Origin: Microglena sp. YARC
Lineage: Eukaryota > Chlorophyta > Chlorophyceae > Chlamydomonadales > Chlamydomonadaceae
Assembly: GCA_022414725.1 (NCBI GenBank)
Contig: CM039462.1
Location: 37,561,186-37,625,185, forward strand
Length of the DNA: 64,000 nt
Direction of reading: 5' to 3'
Part shown: in pieces, positions 20,166 to 31,233 of the stretch
Numbering within the stretch: the first letter of the stretch is position 1
Layout of the letters: each line of letters opens with the position of its first letter
Translations under genes and position numbers: made by a program
Notes under the pieces: generated by a model
Told to the model about the DNA's origin: nothing
Database searches by the model: none
The model's input: the letters and a program-made list of their open reading frames with translations, nothing else

Positions 20166-21274
20166 TGACGGAATACTTAAATGAAACCGCTTCGTGTACG
20201 GCACATCTTGCGGTGTAACCTAATGTTGTCGCGACCACCGGAGGGGGACCGAGTGGTGTCTACAACAATACGAGTTTTTATTCATCAACAGAGCTGCTGT
20301 GTAAAAAATATTGACAGGGTGACTTAGGACCAATTTCTTATGGATACTGGCATTGTCCATAATATTGACGGGGTGACTGAGGACCAATTTCTTATGGATA
20401 CTGGCATTGTCCATTATTATTGCACAAACTCAATGATTCAATAAATGTAACGAAGTCCGTCTTCTTCACAGATCCTTTCTTCACAACGAACTCTTTCCTA
20501 CCATCTGAAAAAACTGCCATCAACAAACTGTGGTGTACCCACCCACCAGTAGTTTTAAAGATAACAGGTTTTCCTACAGGGGAATACCCATAATGTGGCT
20601 TGAGACGCTCACTAAACCCACATTCGTCAACTGATACTAAAATTTTCCCAGCATTGATTGTCTCCTTCTACCTACTACAAAAATCATTGACAAGTGGAAC
20701 TAAGTCCCCTTTACACTGTCCACAGAGTTTGCTCCTTTTTCTTGTAAAACCAATGAGTTTTATGAAACGATACACTGTTTTAGTTGATAATCGTACATTA
20801 ATGGGCGTTCCTGCCTCCCGGCCGATTTTGACTGGTTGCGAAACATGGTATGGAGCGGATTTGTGATTCCTTTGTGCTGATGTCTCAAGCTAGCGAGTCG
20901 TTCAGGAGGCTCTAAATCCTGATTAGAAATTTAAAAAAAATAGGCCGGGAGGCAGGAACGCCCATTCATTGTGAGTACTTTTGAAAAAAGCAACAACGCC
21001 TCTTGCGGTTGTGCATTGAGTTGACAATAAAAACGATTTTAACAAATCCTTATTCGTCTCAAAAAGGTTGCTTACAAATTCACGTCGTTTTCGATTTACA
21101 CAAAAGCGTTTCCACCTCCACAGAGTAGAACGACTGATGTTCGTAAACACAGAAGTTTTTAACACAGTGTGTCACCCAAGTCAGCGACCATTCTTAACGC
21201 CAATTTTCTAACGGCGATGTCGTACATTTATTTCCATCTGATATATGTTTCATTTTACTGTTCTGCCGACTGTA
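20160..21274 (-). mobile_element. Deletion derivative of the transposon with a nested short element
   Basis: The Fanzor-side end TACAGTTGACGGAATAC is at 20160 with both A-type hairpins. Transposase remnants follow, including a 54-bp tandem duplication around the DNASIHKK motif (20310-20412). The other end is TCTGCCGACTGTA at 21274. A 167-bp AATGGGCG element is nested at 20800-20966. Fanzor is deleted. Confidence 0.85.
20800..20966. mobile_element. AATGGGCG element, copy 3, nested, TSD CATT
   Basis: Flanked by CATT on both sides. The unfilled sequence GTACATTGTGAGTAC is seen in the other transposon copies, so this proves a 4-bp duplication. Confidence 0.9.
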
Positions 21275-23246
21275 GAATGCGTCGCTCTGTTCATCATTGC
21301 GACGAGATATGGTGCGTCCAATTTTGACTTTTCTACCAATATTTTTTCCGTAGCATCCAATTCGTTGTACATCGCTTCCCACGCCTCCTGGTTGGTGTTC
21401 GAGAACGCGGGCGGTCCTTCGTCGTTCGACCGCGGATGCATGAGGGCTGTGACGGAGTGGGCGAAGTACTCTGCGTGAAGGCTCTTCGCGAAGTCCTGCA
21501 GCGCACCGAACGCGGTGGCGGATGATGCATTGCGTTTCTTCAGGGATGAAATACCCGCCTGGGACGCGATGTAGGTGGTGTACGCCTTGGGTAATGGGGC
21601 GTGCGCTCCCTGCTTTCGTACGGCGTCGAGCGCGGCGTTCCAGTGGGCGAGAGGGTGGCGGCGTGCGTGGCGAAGAAGGCTTGGGTGTCTGGGTCAGAGT
21701 CGGCGTTATCATGCCATATTTTTTCGACCTGCGAGACGGCGGCTGCGCCCAAGAGCACGACGAGGTGAAGCACATGATCGATTTGGTGCGTGGGCATGTT
21801 GTCGATCGCGCGGAACTCGATGCCGACGAGTTCCTTCCCCCACCGCCTCGCGTCAATAGGCGCGTTCCGCGACACATTGACCTTAGGCGTCCCCTCTCCA
21901 TGCACGAACCGGAGTTCCAGTGTGTCGCGGACACGGAGCCAGAGGGGCACCCAACCCTTCTTCAGGGACATGTCTAAAGAGTCGCAGAGCCTGCTGCGGA
22001 TGTCGGCCCCCGTCCCTTCCTCTGGACTCTTATGTAATGGGATATTCCACGTGTAATTAGGGTAATAATACCCATTCCGCATGTGTGAGCCAATGCATGC
22101 TGTGAACGGTACCTTTTTGCCATCGATCCACACGAATAGCTTGGACATGTCGTCGCGTTGCATGCGTGCCCCGCGTCTTGCCAGCATGTCCGACTCGTTT
22201 TCGAACCACATGACCTGGAACCCGGTAATCGAATCGACGTCCGGCCCTCGTGCGATGTACTTCACGGCTGTGGTGCCGTATCCGGCAAAGTTACTGGTGT
22301 CTGCGCGCATGCTGGCGCGGTTGTGCGTGTTCTTGTCGTCGCCAAGGGCGCGGGGGTCGCCCGAGAAAAGACTCATGAGCAATGGCTCAACCGTCTGCAG
22401 CAGATGGCCCAGGTACGCGTGCTGCAGTTGCAGCAGCTTGAACTCGCGCAAGGTCATGTCTACATTGCGATCGTGCGGGAGCGTCACCCAGACGTGGAAG
22501 CTGCCCTCGTATAAGGCGTTGCCCTGTGGGGTGATTCTGCCGCTCCACGGAAATATCTGCGCGCCGGTGATTCCCTCCTCGTTCGCGCGTGCCAGGACCG
22601 CTGCTTCGGCGTCGTGTAGCTGTCTCGCCACGCCGGAAACGGTCGCGTTTTTGTGCTTTGTGCTGCGAGTCTCCAGGAATGGGCCGTCCACGTCGTAAGT
22701 TTTGTTTATTTTTGATTGTTGTTGTTCTTGTTTTTGTTGTTGGGATTTCTTCGATACCTTGACTGCGCGGAGCGCGCACAGGCTGCGCAGTGTGTCCTCA
22801 TCGGACAGCGGTGTGCTAGGTCGCTTTTCGTTCGGGATCACCGTGATCGAATAAATGTCATCGTAGCAGCAGGTGACAAACAGTGTGTCCCCACTGTAAA
22901 TGCTCGTTTGTACGGTATCCTTTCCTTGCTTGCGCATGAAGGTTTTAATCGACAATGACCTGGACGCGTTAGACTTTGCTTTTTCGGAGTCCAAGAAAAG
23001 CCCATCCAGTCCTGCGATGTGCTGCAGGTGCTCGCGGATCGCCTTTGTGTCCAGGTCGACGCCTGCGGGTGCGCGCACGGCGGACACGCTCTCATCGTTT
23101 TTTATCGAAGAGTAATACGACCCGCCGCCGTACTCGGGGAGGACCTTTGACGGAAGGAGCGTTTGCGCACGCGGGGAAGAAGATAGAGAGACGTTGAACT
23201 CGTGCTCAACACCGAGTCCCCACTGCATTATATGTATGTTATACAC
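21275..23246 (-). pseudogene. Amidoligase / carboxylate-amine ligase-like protein, frameshifted and truncated
   Basis: The opening WGLGVEHEF (residues 9-17) and a late GIEFRAID resemble the metal- and ATP-binding strands of the glutamate-cysteine ligase/amidoligase fold; these enzymes join amines to carboxylates. A Lys/Gln-rich linker (KKSQQQKQEQQQ) divides the protein. The frame shifts near 21640: the first frame ends in a basic Pro/Arg tail, while the other continues AHWNAALDAVRKQG to the 3' end. The transposon end at 21274 truncates it after NRATHS. Family assignment is by two motifs only. Confidence 0.5.
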
Positions 23247-23355
23247 TCGGACAAGGGAATTATGTTACGTAATAATCCTGTCAGCTTGTAATTTATTTGG
23301 CCTCTCAAGAATTCCGGGGCGGATTGGGTACATTGTGGATGTTAATGTCTGCATT

Positions 23356-23442
23356 TACAGTCGACGGAATACTAAAATGAAACCGCCTCGTAGAAACTAC
23401 TTTCGAGAGTGCAAGTACCATTTTACTGTTCCGCCGACTGTA
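23356..23442. mobile_element. 87-bp minimal derivative of the transposon
   Basis: Two complete inverted ends (TACAGTCGACGGAATACTAA and CGCCGACTGTA) with about 25 bp between them. It has no coding sequence and TA borders, and is the smallest mobile-looking form here. Confidence 0.88.
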
Positions 23443-23458
23443 TCGATCTCTTTGATGT

Positions 23459-23624
23459 AATGGGCGTTCCTGCCTCCCGGCCGATTTTGACTGGTTGCGA
23501 AAAATGGTATGGAGCGGAATTGTGATTCATCGGTGCTGATGTCTCAAGCTAGCGAGTAGTTCAGGAGGCTCTAAATCCTGATTATAAATTTAAAAAAATC
23601 GGCCGGGAGGCAGGAACGCCCATT
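23459..23624. mobile_element. AATGGGCG element, copy 4, TSD ATGT
   Basis: 166 bp with ATGT on both sides. The left flank TCTTTGATGT also occurs at 24558-24568, next to an LRR fragment. Confidence 0.9.
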
Positions 23625-23628
23625 ATGT

Positions 23629-23715
23629 GCCTGTCAATCCAGACAAGGTTGCAACTGCCTGTCAATCCAGACAAGGTTGCAACTGCCTGTCAATCCAGAC
23701 AAGGTTGCAACTGCC
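23629..23715 (+). repeat. Three tandem 28-bp units
   Basis: TGCCTGTCAATCCAGACAAG plus GTTGCAAC is repeated three times just before the TnpB-like coding fragment. It encodes VNPDKVATA in one frame. Confidence 0.9.
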
Positions 23716-24309
23716 TCCATCGACCCAGGCGTCCGAAAGACAATGGTCACGTACTCACCTGAGAATGAGGAATCCTTCATGCTTGGTCAGGGACAGGCAT
23801 CCGACCTTGTCAAACTCCTGCTGGTTCATGACAAGATGCAGTCAAGGTTGGATACTGAGAAAACCTTACGATCAAAAGAGAGGATGAAGATAAAGAAGCT
23901 GATGATTCGCATTCGGAAGACAATTTTTTACCTCAAGAAAGAATTTAGGGACCAGACAACAAATTTCTTGGCCGCTCGCTACGATGTGTTGTTGGTACCT
24001 CAATTGGAGACGGCGAAGATGACAATCAGTGCTGAACGGGAGCTGACAACCAAGGTTGCCCGTCAGATGCTGACTTTGAGCCACTCTGTGCTGTTCAATC
24101 GGCTGAAGGAGAAGTGTGAAGAGTACGGGACAGTGTTCTTGCATGTGCTTGAGCATTACACAAGTCAGACATGCCCTATGTGCGGTTTCTTGAACCAGTG
24201 TGGAGAGACATACACCTGCAAGAACTGTCAATTCACCTGCGACAGAGACATTGTGGGGGCAGCTGGCATCTTCCTGAAGGCTGTTCGAACAGAAAATCCC
24301 TGTTCGTAA
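23677..24309 (+). pseudogene. TnpB/Fanzor RuvC-domain fragment with zinc ribbon (second lineage)
   Basis: The C-terminal nuclease half of an OrfB/TnpB-type protein. RuvC-I is IDPGVRKTM, a helical bridge follows, RuvC-II is HVLEHYTSQ, the zinc ribbon is CPMCG-x-CKNC, and RuvC-III is CDRDIVGAAGI. It differs from the SAP-Fanzor, which lacks the CxxC ribbon. The N-terminal DNA/RNA-binding half is absent and replaced by the 28-bp repeats. It may belong with the IS607-type recombinase fragment at 52990-53130. The downstream GC-rich inverted bits (CCCCTGGGG, CCCCCGGGCCCCCGG) could be remains of its guide RNA. Confidence 0.82.
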
Positions 24310-24337
24310 AGGACAGCATCCCCTGGGGAGTTGACCC

Positions 24338-24630
24338 CTATGATACCCCTATGGAGAATTCGTTGTCTTTCTTACTACATGTCCCCCGGGCCCCCGGATG
24401 TTTAGTAAGAAATTCATAGGTTCGAGGATATACGGGTAGCTTAAATTCAACGGTTGAGGAGAGTGCCAGCGGTGATATGTCGTCCACGTCGGTGTTCGAA
24501 ATGTCCAAGTGAATCAACGAAGTGAGTCCGGAAAGCGGTGATATGTTGCTTAACTCTATCGATCTCTTTGATGTGCTCTGCAAGTGCAAGCAGTGAGGCC
24601 GGAAAGCGGTGATAGGTTGTCCACGTATGT
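24338..24630 (-). pseudogene. LRR gene fragment
   Basis: Two LRR units (ISPLSGLTSLIHLDISNTDVDD) and a short tail remain. It is cut by the transposon derivative at 24631. Confidence 0.7.
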
Positions 24631-25512
24631 TACACTCGACGGAATACTAAAATGAAACCGCCTCCTGGAGTGTACGGTACACCTTATGGTGTAACCTTAT
24701 GGTGTAGCGACCCACGGGGCAGTGGAACACCATCATGTTTTTTTGTAGCCCATCAACCATCACGCATCCCTGCAAAATGGAAGCGGTCTCCCTTGACCCA
24801 ACAGTTCCATGCAGTGCAGCCTTGCGATTGTGAGAGCAGAGGAGCGGTCCCGGTCCGAGTAAGTGCTGGTTTCTGGAGAGAATCGCAGTCCTCGTACCTC
24901 AGGGTACCGCTTGATCGATTTGTTGTCGACAAGAGAGGGGGCTAAGCCACCCCTCCTGTGTTTTTCTTGGATTTGTTTACGTGTGCAGTACACCCTCACC
25001 GCCAACTGGTCGCGATAAGAGACGCTCACTAAACCCACATTCGTCAACTGATACTAAATTTTTCCCAGCATTGATTGTCTCCTTGTACCTACTACAAAAT
25101 TCATTGACAAGTGGAACTAAGTCCCCTTTGCACTGTCCACGGAGTTTGCTCCTTTTTCTTGTAAAACCAATGAGTTTTATGAAACGATACACTGTTTTAG
25201 TTGATAATCGTACATTGTGAGTACTTTTGAAAAAAGCAACAACGCCTCTTGCGGTTGTGCATTGAGTTGACAATAAAAACGATTTTAACAAATCCTTATT
25301 CGTCTCAAAAAGGTTGCTTACAAATTCACGTCGTTTTCGATTTACACCAAAGCGTTTCCACCTCCACAGAGTAGAACGACTGATGTTCGTAAACACAGAA
25401 GTTTTTAACACACCCAAGTCAGCGACCATTCTTAACGCCAATTTTCTAACGGCGATGTCGTACATTTATTTCCATCTGATATATGTTTCATTTTACTGTT
25501 CCGCCGACTGTA
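24631..25512 (-). mobile_element. Deletion derivative of the transposon (882 bp)
   Basis: It keeps the Fanzor-side end with both hairpins, the last ~95 codons of Fanzor including the RuvC-III SDRDRSSALTIA, then jumps to transposase residues 1-150 and the other end at 25512. The internal fusion makes an ORF ending RPVGGEGVLHT. Confidence 0.9.
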
Positions 25513-25631
25513 GGTTGAAGAAGTTCTCGAAGATATTCAGAGTAGCCTCCTTGTTGAATATTTTCTGCCGTTTACTGTAGGTTTCTGCAACTGAATCCCT
25601 CTTCCCGCTCCACGGGACATTCGAGACTACT

Positions 25632-27101
25632 TTACCGTTTTTCCGTCAATTTCAGATCAATCAACGAAGTGAGCCCGGAAAGCTGTGATATGTCGTCCAC
25701 GTCGGTACCCTCCATGTTTAGGTGAACCAATGAAGTGAGGCCTGCCAGTGGTGATATGTCGCCCACGTCGGTGTTCGAAATGTCCAGGTGCACCAATGAA
25801 GTGAGTCCTGCCAGTGGTGATATGTCGTCCACGTCGGTGCCCTCCATGTTCAGGTGAACCAACGAAGTGAGGCCGGAAAGCGGTGACATGTCGGTCATGT
25901 GGAGGTGCGAAATGTCTAGGTGAACCAACGAAGTGAGGCCGGACAGCGGTGATAAGTCTTCGATCATGTCTTCGATGTTCGGAATGTAGAGGTGAAGCAA
26001 CGAAGTGAGTCCTGACAGCGGTGATATGTTGTCCACACGTGTGTACGACATGTTCAGGTGCGTCAACGAAGTGAGGCCGGACAGAGGTGATATGGTGTCC
26101 ACAAGCGTGTTATCCATATCCAAGTGAATCAACGAAGTGATGCCGGACAGCGGTGATAGTTCGGCAACGTAGATGTGCGCCATGTTCAGGCGCGTCAACG
26201 AAGTGAGTCCGGACAGAGGTGAGATGTCTTCCACTTCGTTGAACGACATATCCAGGTGAAGCAACGAAGTGAGGCCGGACAGAGGTGATAGGTCTTCGCC
26301 CGCTGAGGTGTACGACATATCCAAATGAACCAACGAGGTGAGGCCGGAAAGCGGTGATATGTATTCCACACGTGTGTAAGGGATGTTAAGGCGAATCAAC
26401 GAAGTGAGGCCGGACAGTGGTGATATGTCGAACACGTAGGTGTGCTCCATGTTCAGGTGCGTCAACGAAGTGAGTCCGGACAAAGGTGATATGTCTTCCA
26501 CTTCGTTGTACGACATGTACAGGTTAAGCAACGAAGTGATGCCGGACAGAGGTGATAGGTCTTCGCCCGCTGAGGTGTACGACATATCCAGATAAACCAA
26601 CGAAGTGAGTCCGGACAGCGGTGATATGTCAAACACGTCTGTGTGCGAAATGTCTAGGTGAACCAACGCAGTGAGGCCGGACAACGGCGATAGGTCTACA
26701 CCCGCTGAGGTGTACGACATATCCAGATAAACCAACGAAGTGAGTCCGGACAGCGGTGATATGTCAAACACGTCTGTGTGCGAAATGTCTAGGTGAACCA
26801 ACGCAGTGAGGCCGGACAACGGCGATAGGTCTTCGCCCTCTGAGGTGTACGACATTTTTTTGTAGGGTACGACGTCTTTCCCCCGATTGATACCTATTTT
26901 CAACTCTTCGAGCCTGCAAATGCGTGAGACATAGTCCAAACTTGTATAATGTCTCAGGTGGATCCTTGTGACACACCGGGGTGCGACGCATCTCCACTGT
27001 TTGCTAACGAGAGCCACTTGTTTGAGGTGGCATTCGTTCGAAATCGCATTGGATAGAATGATCTCCAATACATCTTCATTGATTTCGTCAAAGGAACTCA
27101 T
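25632..27101 (-). CDS. F-box/LRR protein
   Basis: 489 residues, intact. The head INEDVLEIILSNA ... LVSKQWRCVAPRC is F-box-like. About 18 LRRs of 22-25 residues follow (DISPLSGLTSLVHLDMSYT). Two blocks (DLSPLSGLTALVHLDISHTDVFD) are repeated exactly. It is the intact relative of 28705-30001 and probably a ubiquitin-ligase adaptor by family analogy. Confidence 0.85.
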   Translation of the reverse strand: MSSFDEINEDVLEIILSNAISNECHLKQVALVSKQWRCVAPRCVTRIHLRHYTSLDYVSRICRLEELKIGINRGKDVVPYKKMSYTSEGEDLSPLSGLTALVHLDISHTDVFDISPLSGLTSLVYLDMSYTSAGVDLSPLSGLTALVHLDISHTDVFDISPLSGLTSLVYLDMSYTSAGEDLSPLSGITSLLNLYMSYNEVEDISPLSGLTSLTHLNMEHTYVFDISPLSGLTSLIRLNIPYTRVEYISPLSGLTSLVHLDMSYTSAGEDLSPLSGLTSLLHLDMSFNEVEDISPLSGLTSLTRLNMAHIYVAELSPLSGITSLIHLDMDNTLVDTISPLSGLTSLTHLNMSYTRVDNISPLSGLTSLLHLYIPNIEDMIEDLSPLSGLTSLVHLDISHLHMTDMSPLSGLTSLVHLNMEGTDVDDISPLAGLTSLVHLDISNTDVGDISPLAGLTSLVHLNMEGTDVDDISQLSGLTSLIDLKLTEKR

Positions 27102-27250
27102 TCGTTTGTGTTACTGAAGAATTAATGGTTGTTTACACATCATTCGATGACGAGTGGACTCATGTTGAAAACACAACAAAAACAACAACAACAACAACTT
27201 ATAAACCCAAATATCTCCTCTCTCCCCCCTCGTTTCTCCAAATCTTTTGT

Positions 27251-27379
27251 CATGTCGACCATGTCTGCCCAGATCACTGCGTTCGTCGATACAACAAATA
27301 TCTTCGACGTCGTCCAGAAGAAGGACCGAAAGAAGATATCCAACAGAGTCCCTACCACAGTGGAAGTGGTCGCCGTGTG
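27251..27379 (+). CDS. Short paralogue of the N-terminus of the 63-kb Ala/Pro-rich protein
   Basis: MSTMSAQITAFVDTT followed by DVVQKKDRKKIS resembles MSTDFTSFVND then AVVQKTDQTKIS at 63154. It ends after about 40 codons, so it is probably truncated. The upstream (CAA)n tract is also shared with the 63-kb locus. Confidence 0.5.
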
Positions 27380-27623
27380 ACGAGACTGTACAGGATCCGA
27401 ATTGATGAGAGTGGTCGCTTTAATGTATAGCTTTATAGCTTCTTCGTCCAGTAAAGAAACCTCCTTACATACAGGAAAGTGTGTGAGTGATTTTTTCATT
27501 CATCATTCAGGGAGGCAGTCGGGAGTTGTTGTTGTTGTATTACATTGTTCAATTCGTGTATCTTCATTACATCCGTTGCTTCGCGAAGCGTCTTGATGCT
27601 ATCACGCAACAACGTCAGGCTTT
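27380..27623. other. Intergenic region
   Basis: Nothing supported. A short antisense ORF (27140-27499) has low-complexity cysteine runs and is rejected. Confidence 0.35.
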
Positions 27624-28238
27624 GTGTTTGCTATTTGCCTTGTCACACGGATGCAGATTCATCGAAGATGTTCAGTAGCAATTTTACTGTGCGGATCCCT
27701 GTACAACACTTATGTGGCCTTATATTACATGTGCAAGGAGATGTATGATAACTTGCGGGGCATCGAGGGATTCGCTACAGTGCGGTGCCCATGGAGGGTT
27801 ATTATTTCAGGAGCAATTCATGTGACGAATCAGACAGGTCAGTTGCTGGAAATTCATTTGTCACCTCTGAACAATCAACGCGTGCTTGAAAGGCGGAGAA
27901 TAGATGCAAACTTCAATGTATCTGTTGGAGATGCAGGAGTCAGTGGCGGAGATGAAGTGTCATATTATGAAGCAACTAACGGAGAAAAGGTGCACCGGTC
28001 TGCCCTTGGTCATGGGATGACCGCGCACCTAGAGTCTCATTCAACCAAGGCCTACTTGACAGTAATTACATACTTGCCTTCTTCAGGATCTCTACCACCT
28101 ACTACTGGCCACACATTCAATATTGTGGAGAATGCTCTGGTTTCTCGCAGGCGCGAGTATGTCTTTGAACTAAAGCACTACAATGTAGCGTTGGCCCATC
28201 ACAATAAGCAGTATACAGTCAACGGAATACTAAAATGA
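27624..28238 (+). CDS. Unrecognised beta-rich protein, 3' end in a transposon
   Basis: Likely start at ATG 27729 or 27741 (MYDNLRGIEGFATVRCPWRV). The body is beta-rich (IHVTNQTGQLLEIHLSPL; TVITYLPSSG). The last seven codons are inside the element beginning at 28214; without it the frame would stop two codons after Tyr. I do not recognise the family. Confidence 0.5.
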   Translation: MFAICLVTRMQIHRRCSVAILLCGSLYNTYVALYYMCKEMYDNLRGIEGFATVRCPWRVIISGAIHVTNQTGQLLEIHLSPLNNQRVLERRRIDANFNVSVGDAGVSGGDEVSYYEATNGEKVHRSALGHGMTAHLESHSTKAYLTVITYLPSSGSLPPTTGHTFNIVENALVSRRREYVFELKHYNVALAHHNKQYTVNGILK

Positions 28239-28704
28239 AACCGCTTCGTGTACGGCACTGTGTAACCTAATGTCGGCGGAACAGTAAAATGAAACATCCC
28301 AATAAACGGTATAAGGCGTCGACAGACATTATAGTGTACGAGTGGATGGTCCTACAAAATGGCCCGTCCAGCAAAGAAACCTCCTTTCATGACGCATTGC
28401 ACATCAACAAAGACCCCGTGTTCTTTTGGGCCACGGTACCGGGGAAGAGTCGATCGCTTAAGTGCGGCTGGTCCTTCAATGGACACTCTCGAAAGTACCG
28501 ACAAAAGAACGATACGGAGTCTGCAGGATGGAGAGCCGTGATCTAAAAAAGAACCACGATATTCTCGTTAACATCCTGCAATTTGTTGATTCAAAATCGT
28601 ATTGGTGTTCCACTGCCCCGTGGGTTGCTACACCATTTGGTTACACCGTAAGGTGTGCCGTACACTCCAGAAAACGGTTTCATTTTAGTATTCCGTCAAG
28701 TGTA
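28214..28704 (+). mobile_element. 437-bp type element, copy F2, with an extra Fanzor-side end
   Basis: It starts TACAGTCAACGGAATACTAA (a Fanzor-side end), runs 60 bp, then contains a transposase-side end at 28274 and the whole 437-bp type body with its 85-codon ORF (28289-28546) and hairpins. It finishes CCGTCAAGTGTA at 28704. It looks like one element inserted beside or recombined with a solo end. Confidence 0.8.
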
Positions 28705-30001
28705 ATGTAATGTAAGGAGGTTCACGCCATCTTTCGTGCCACCGCATCCTCCTTGCGTGTAGACGCATAACGAAGTGAGGCCTGACAGCGGTGATATGTC
28801 GTCCACAAGTGTGTTCGAAATGTCGAGGTGAAGCAACGCAGTGAGTCCGGACAGTGGTGATATGTCGTACACACGTGGGGACGACGACATGTTCAGGTGC
28901 ACCAACGAAGCGAGGCCGGACAGGGGTGATAGGTCGGTCACGTAGGTGCACGATATGTCCAGGTGAACCAACGAAGTGAGTCCGGACAGCTGTGATATGC
29001 CGTCCACCATGTTTGTGTACTCCATGTTCAGGTGAATCAATGAAGTAAGGCCGGACAGAGGTGATATGCATCCCACGTCGTTGTACGATATGTTCAGGTG
29101 AACCAACGAAGTGAGGCAGGACAGTGGTGATAGGTCGTCCACACGTGTGGACGATATGTTCAGGTGAACCAATGAAGTGAGTCCGGACAGCGGTGATATA
29201 TCGTCCACCATGTGGACGTAATCCATGTTCAGGTGAATCAATGAAGTGAGGCCGGACAGAGGTGATACGTTGCCCACGTCGTTGTACGATATATCCAGAT
29301 GAACCAACGAAGTGAGTCCGGACAGTAGTGATATGTCGTCCACACGTGTGGACGATATGTTCAGGTGAACCAATGAAGTGAGTCCGGACAGCGGTGATAT
29401 GTCGTTTACCATGTGGACGTAATCCATGTTCAGGTGAATCAATGAAGTGAGGCCGGACAGCGGTGATAGGTCGTCCACACGTATGGACGATATGTTCAGG
29501 TGAACCAATGAAGTGAGGCCTGACAGCGGTGATACGTCGCCCACGCGTGTGTACGCCATGTCGAGGTGAAGCAACGCAGTGAGTCCGGACAGTGGTGATA
29601 TGTCGTACACACGTGGGGACGACGACATGTTCAGGTGCACCAACGAAGCGAGGCCGGACAGGGGTGATAGGTCGGTCACGTAGGTGTAAGATATGTCCAG
29701 GTGAACCAACGAAGTGAGTCCGGACAGAGGTGATATGTCGAGCACGTCTTCCGACCTTTTTTCATAGGATTCGTCTTTTCCCCCGATTGATACAGATTTT
29801 CAACTCTTGGAGCCTGCAAATGCGTGAGACGTTGTCCAAACTGTTATAATGTCTTATTTGAATCCTTGTGACACACCGTAGTGCGACGCTTCTCCACTGT
29901 TTGCTTACGAGAGCCACTTGTTTGAGGTGGCATTCGTTCGAAATCGCATTGGATAGAATGATCTCCAATACATCTTCATTGATTTCGTCAAAGGAACTCA
30001 T
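28705..30001 (-). pseudogene. F-box/LRR protein, frameshifted, 3' end cut
   Basis: The head (30001 to 29762) is near-identical to that of 25632-27101. One extra A in GGGAAAAG near 29780 breaks the frame; removing it would give a smooth passage into the LRR region. About 14 LRRs follow (VDDISPLSGLTSLVHLNISST). The element at 28214-28704 truncates the C-terminus. Confidence 0.8.
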
Positions 30002-30044
30002 GGAAAATTAAATTGATTCGTTTCTGTCACTGAAGAATGAATGG

Positions 30045-30246
30045 TTGTTTACACTTCATTCGATGACGAGTGGACGAGAAGTCGCCGTGACCCTTGAACC
30101 CAATTTGTTTAAGAACGTGCGCGCACCTCGCGTGCATGAATCCTCACAGCGTGAGGCGTACCTCGCCACCAAGCGAGCTACGCTCGACGAGCTTCGGTTC
30201 AGTACCTGGTTCAGCAGACGACGTTTCTCACATGTTCAAATGTCCC
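30045..30246 (+). pseudogene. Unrecognised gene fragment cut by transposon copy B
   Basis: NLFKNVRAPRVHESSQREAY and RATLDELRFSTWFSRRR look coding, but the frame ends in the transposon. No clean continuation was found beyond 33706; the 33712 ORF is in another frame. Confidence 0.4.
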
Positions 30247-30293
30247 TACAGTCGGCGGAACAGTAAAATGAAACATATATCAGATGGAAATAA

Positions 30294-31204
30294 ATGTACG
30301 ACATCGCCGTTAGAAAATTGGCGTTAAGAATGGTCGCTGACTTGGGTGTGTTAAAAACTTCCGTGTTTACGAACATCAGTCGTTCTACTCTGTGGAGGTG
30401 GAAACGCTTTGGTGTAAATCGAAAACGACGTGAATTTGTAAGCAAACTTTTTGAGACGAACAAAGAGTTGTTGAAATTGTTTTTATTGTCAACTCAATGC
30501 ACAACCGCAAGAGGTGTTGTTGCATTTTTCAAAAGTACTCACAATTTAAGATTATCAACTAAAACAGTGTATCGTTTCATAAAACTCATTGGTTTTACAA
30601 GAAAAAGGAGCAAACTCCGTGGACAGTGTAAAGGGGACTTAGTTCCACTTGTCACTGAATTTTGTAGTAGATACAAGGATACAATCAATGCTGGGAAAAT
30701 TTTAGTATCAGTTGACGAATGTGGGTTTAGTGAACGTCTCAAGCCACATTATGGGTATTCCCCTGTAGGAAAACCTGTTATCGTTAAAACTACTGGTGGG
30801 TGGGTACACCATAGTTTGTTGATGGCAGTTTTTTTCAGATGGTAGGAAGGAGTTTCGTTGTGAAGAAAGGATCTGTGAAGAAGACGGACTTCGCTGCATT
30901 TATTGACTCATTGAGTTTGTGCAATAATTCAGTAGTAATAATGGACAACGCCAGTATCCATAAGAACTTGGTCCTCAGAAGCCCCGTAAATATTTGTTAC
31001 ACTCCTCCTTACAGTCCAGAATTCAATGCTATTGAGCTGTGCTTCGCTAAGGTGAAGAAGGACTTTCGTCGATTGAACTATATACCAAACGATACAAAGA
31101 CGCACGTGTCTGATATGATTTCCTTAGCATTCAGCAACCTCACTGATAAAATCATTATGGGTTGTTTTGACCACGTATGGAACACGTATGTGATGTTTGT
31201 ATAA
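30294..31204 (+). pseudogene. IS630/Tc1-like DDE transposase, copy B, one frameshift
   Basis: The helix-turn-helix SRSTLWRWKRFG, then VDECGFSERLKPHYGYS (first catalytic D), IMDNASIHK (second D) and YSPEFNAIE (E) are all present. A T7 run at 30829-30835, six in copy A, ends the first frame; the second covers 30839-31204. Apart from that the gene is complete at about 300 codons. It sits 30 bp upstream of the Fanzor start, so one transcript could cover both. Confidence 0.88.
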
Positions 31205-31233
31205 AGAGTTCTGTGATGTATAAATTATGTAAG

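Noticed and set aside
21540..22698. Plus-strand ORFs across 21.5-22.7 kb
   Set aside because: Antisense of the amidoligase-like gene; they lack motifs and are favoured only by GC-rich codon composition.
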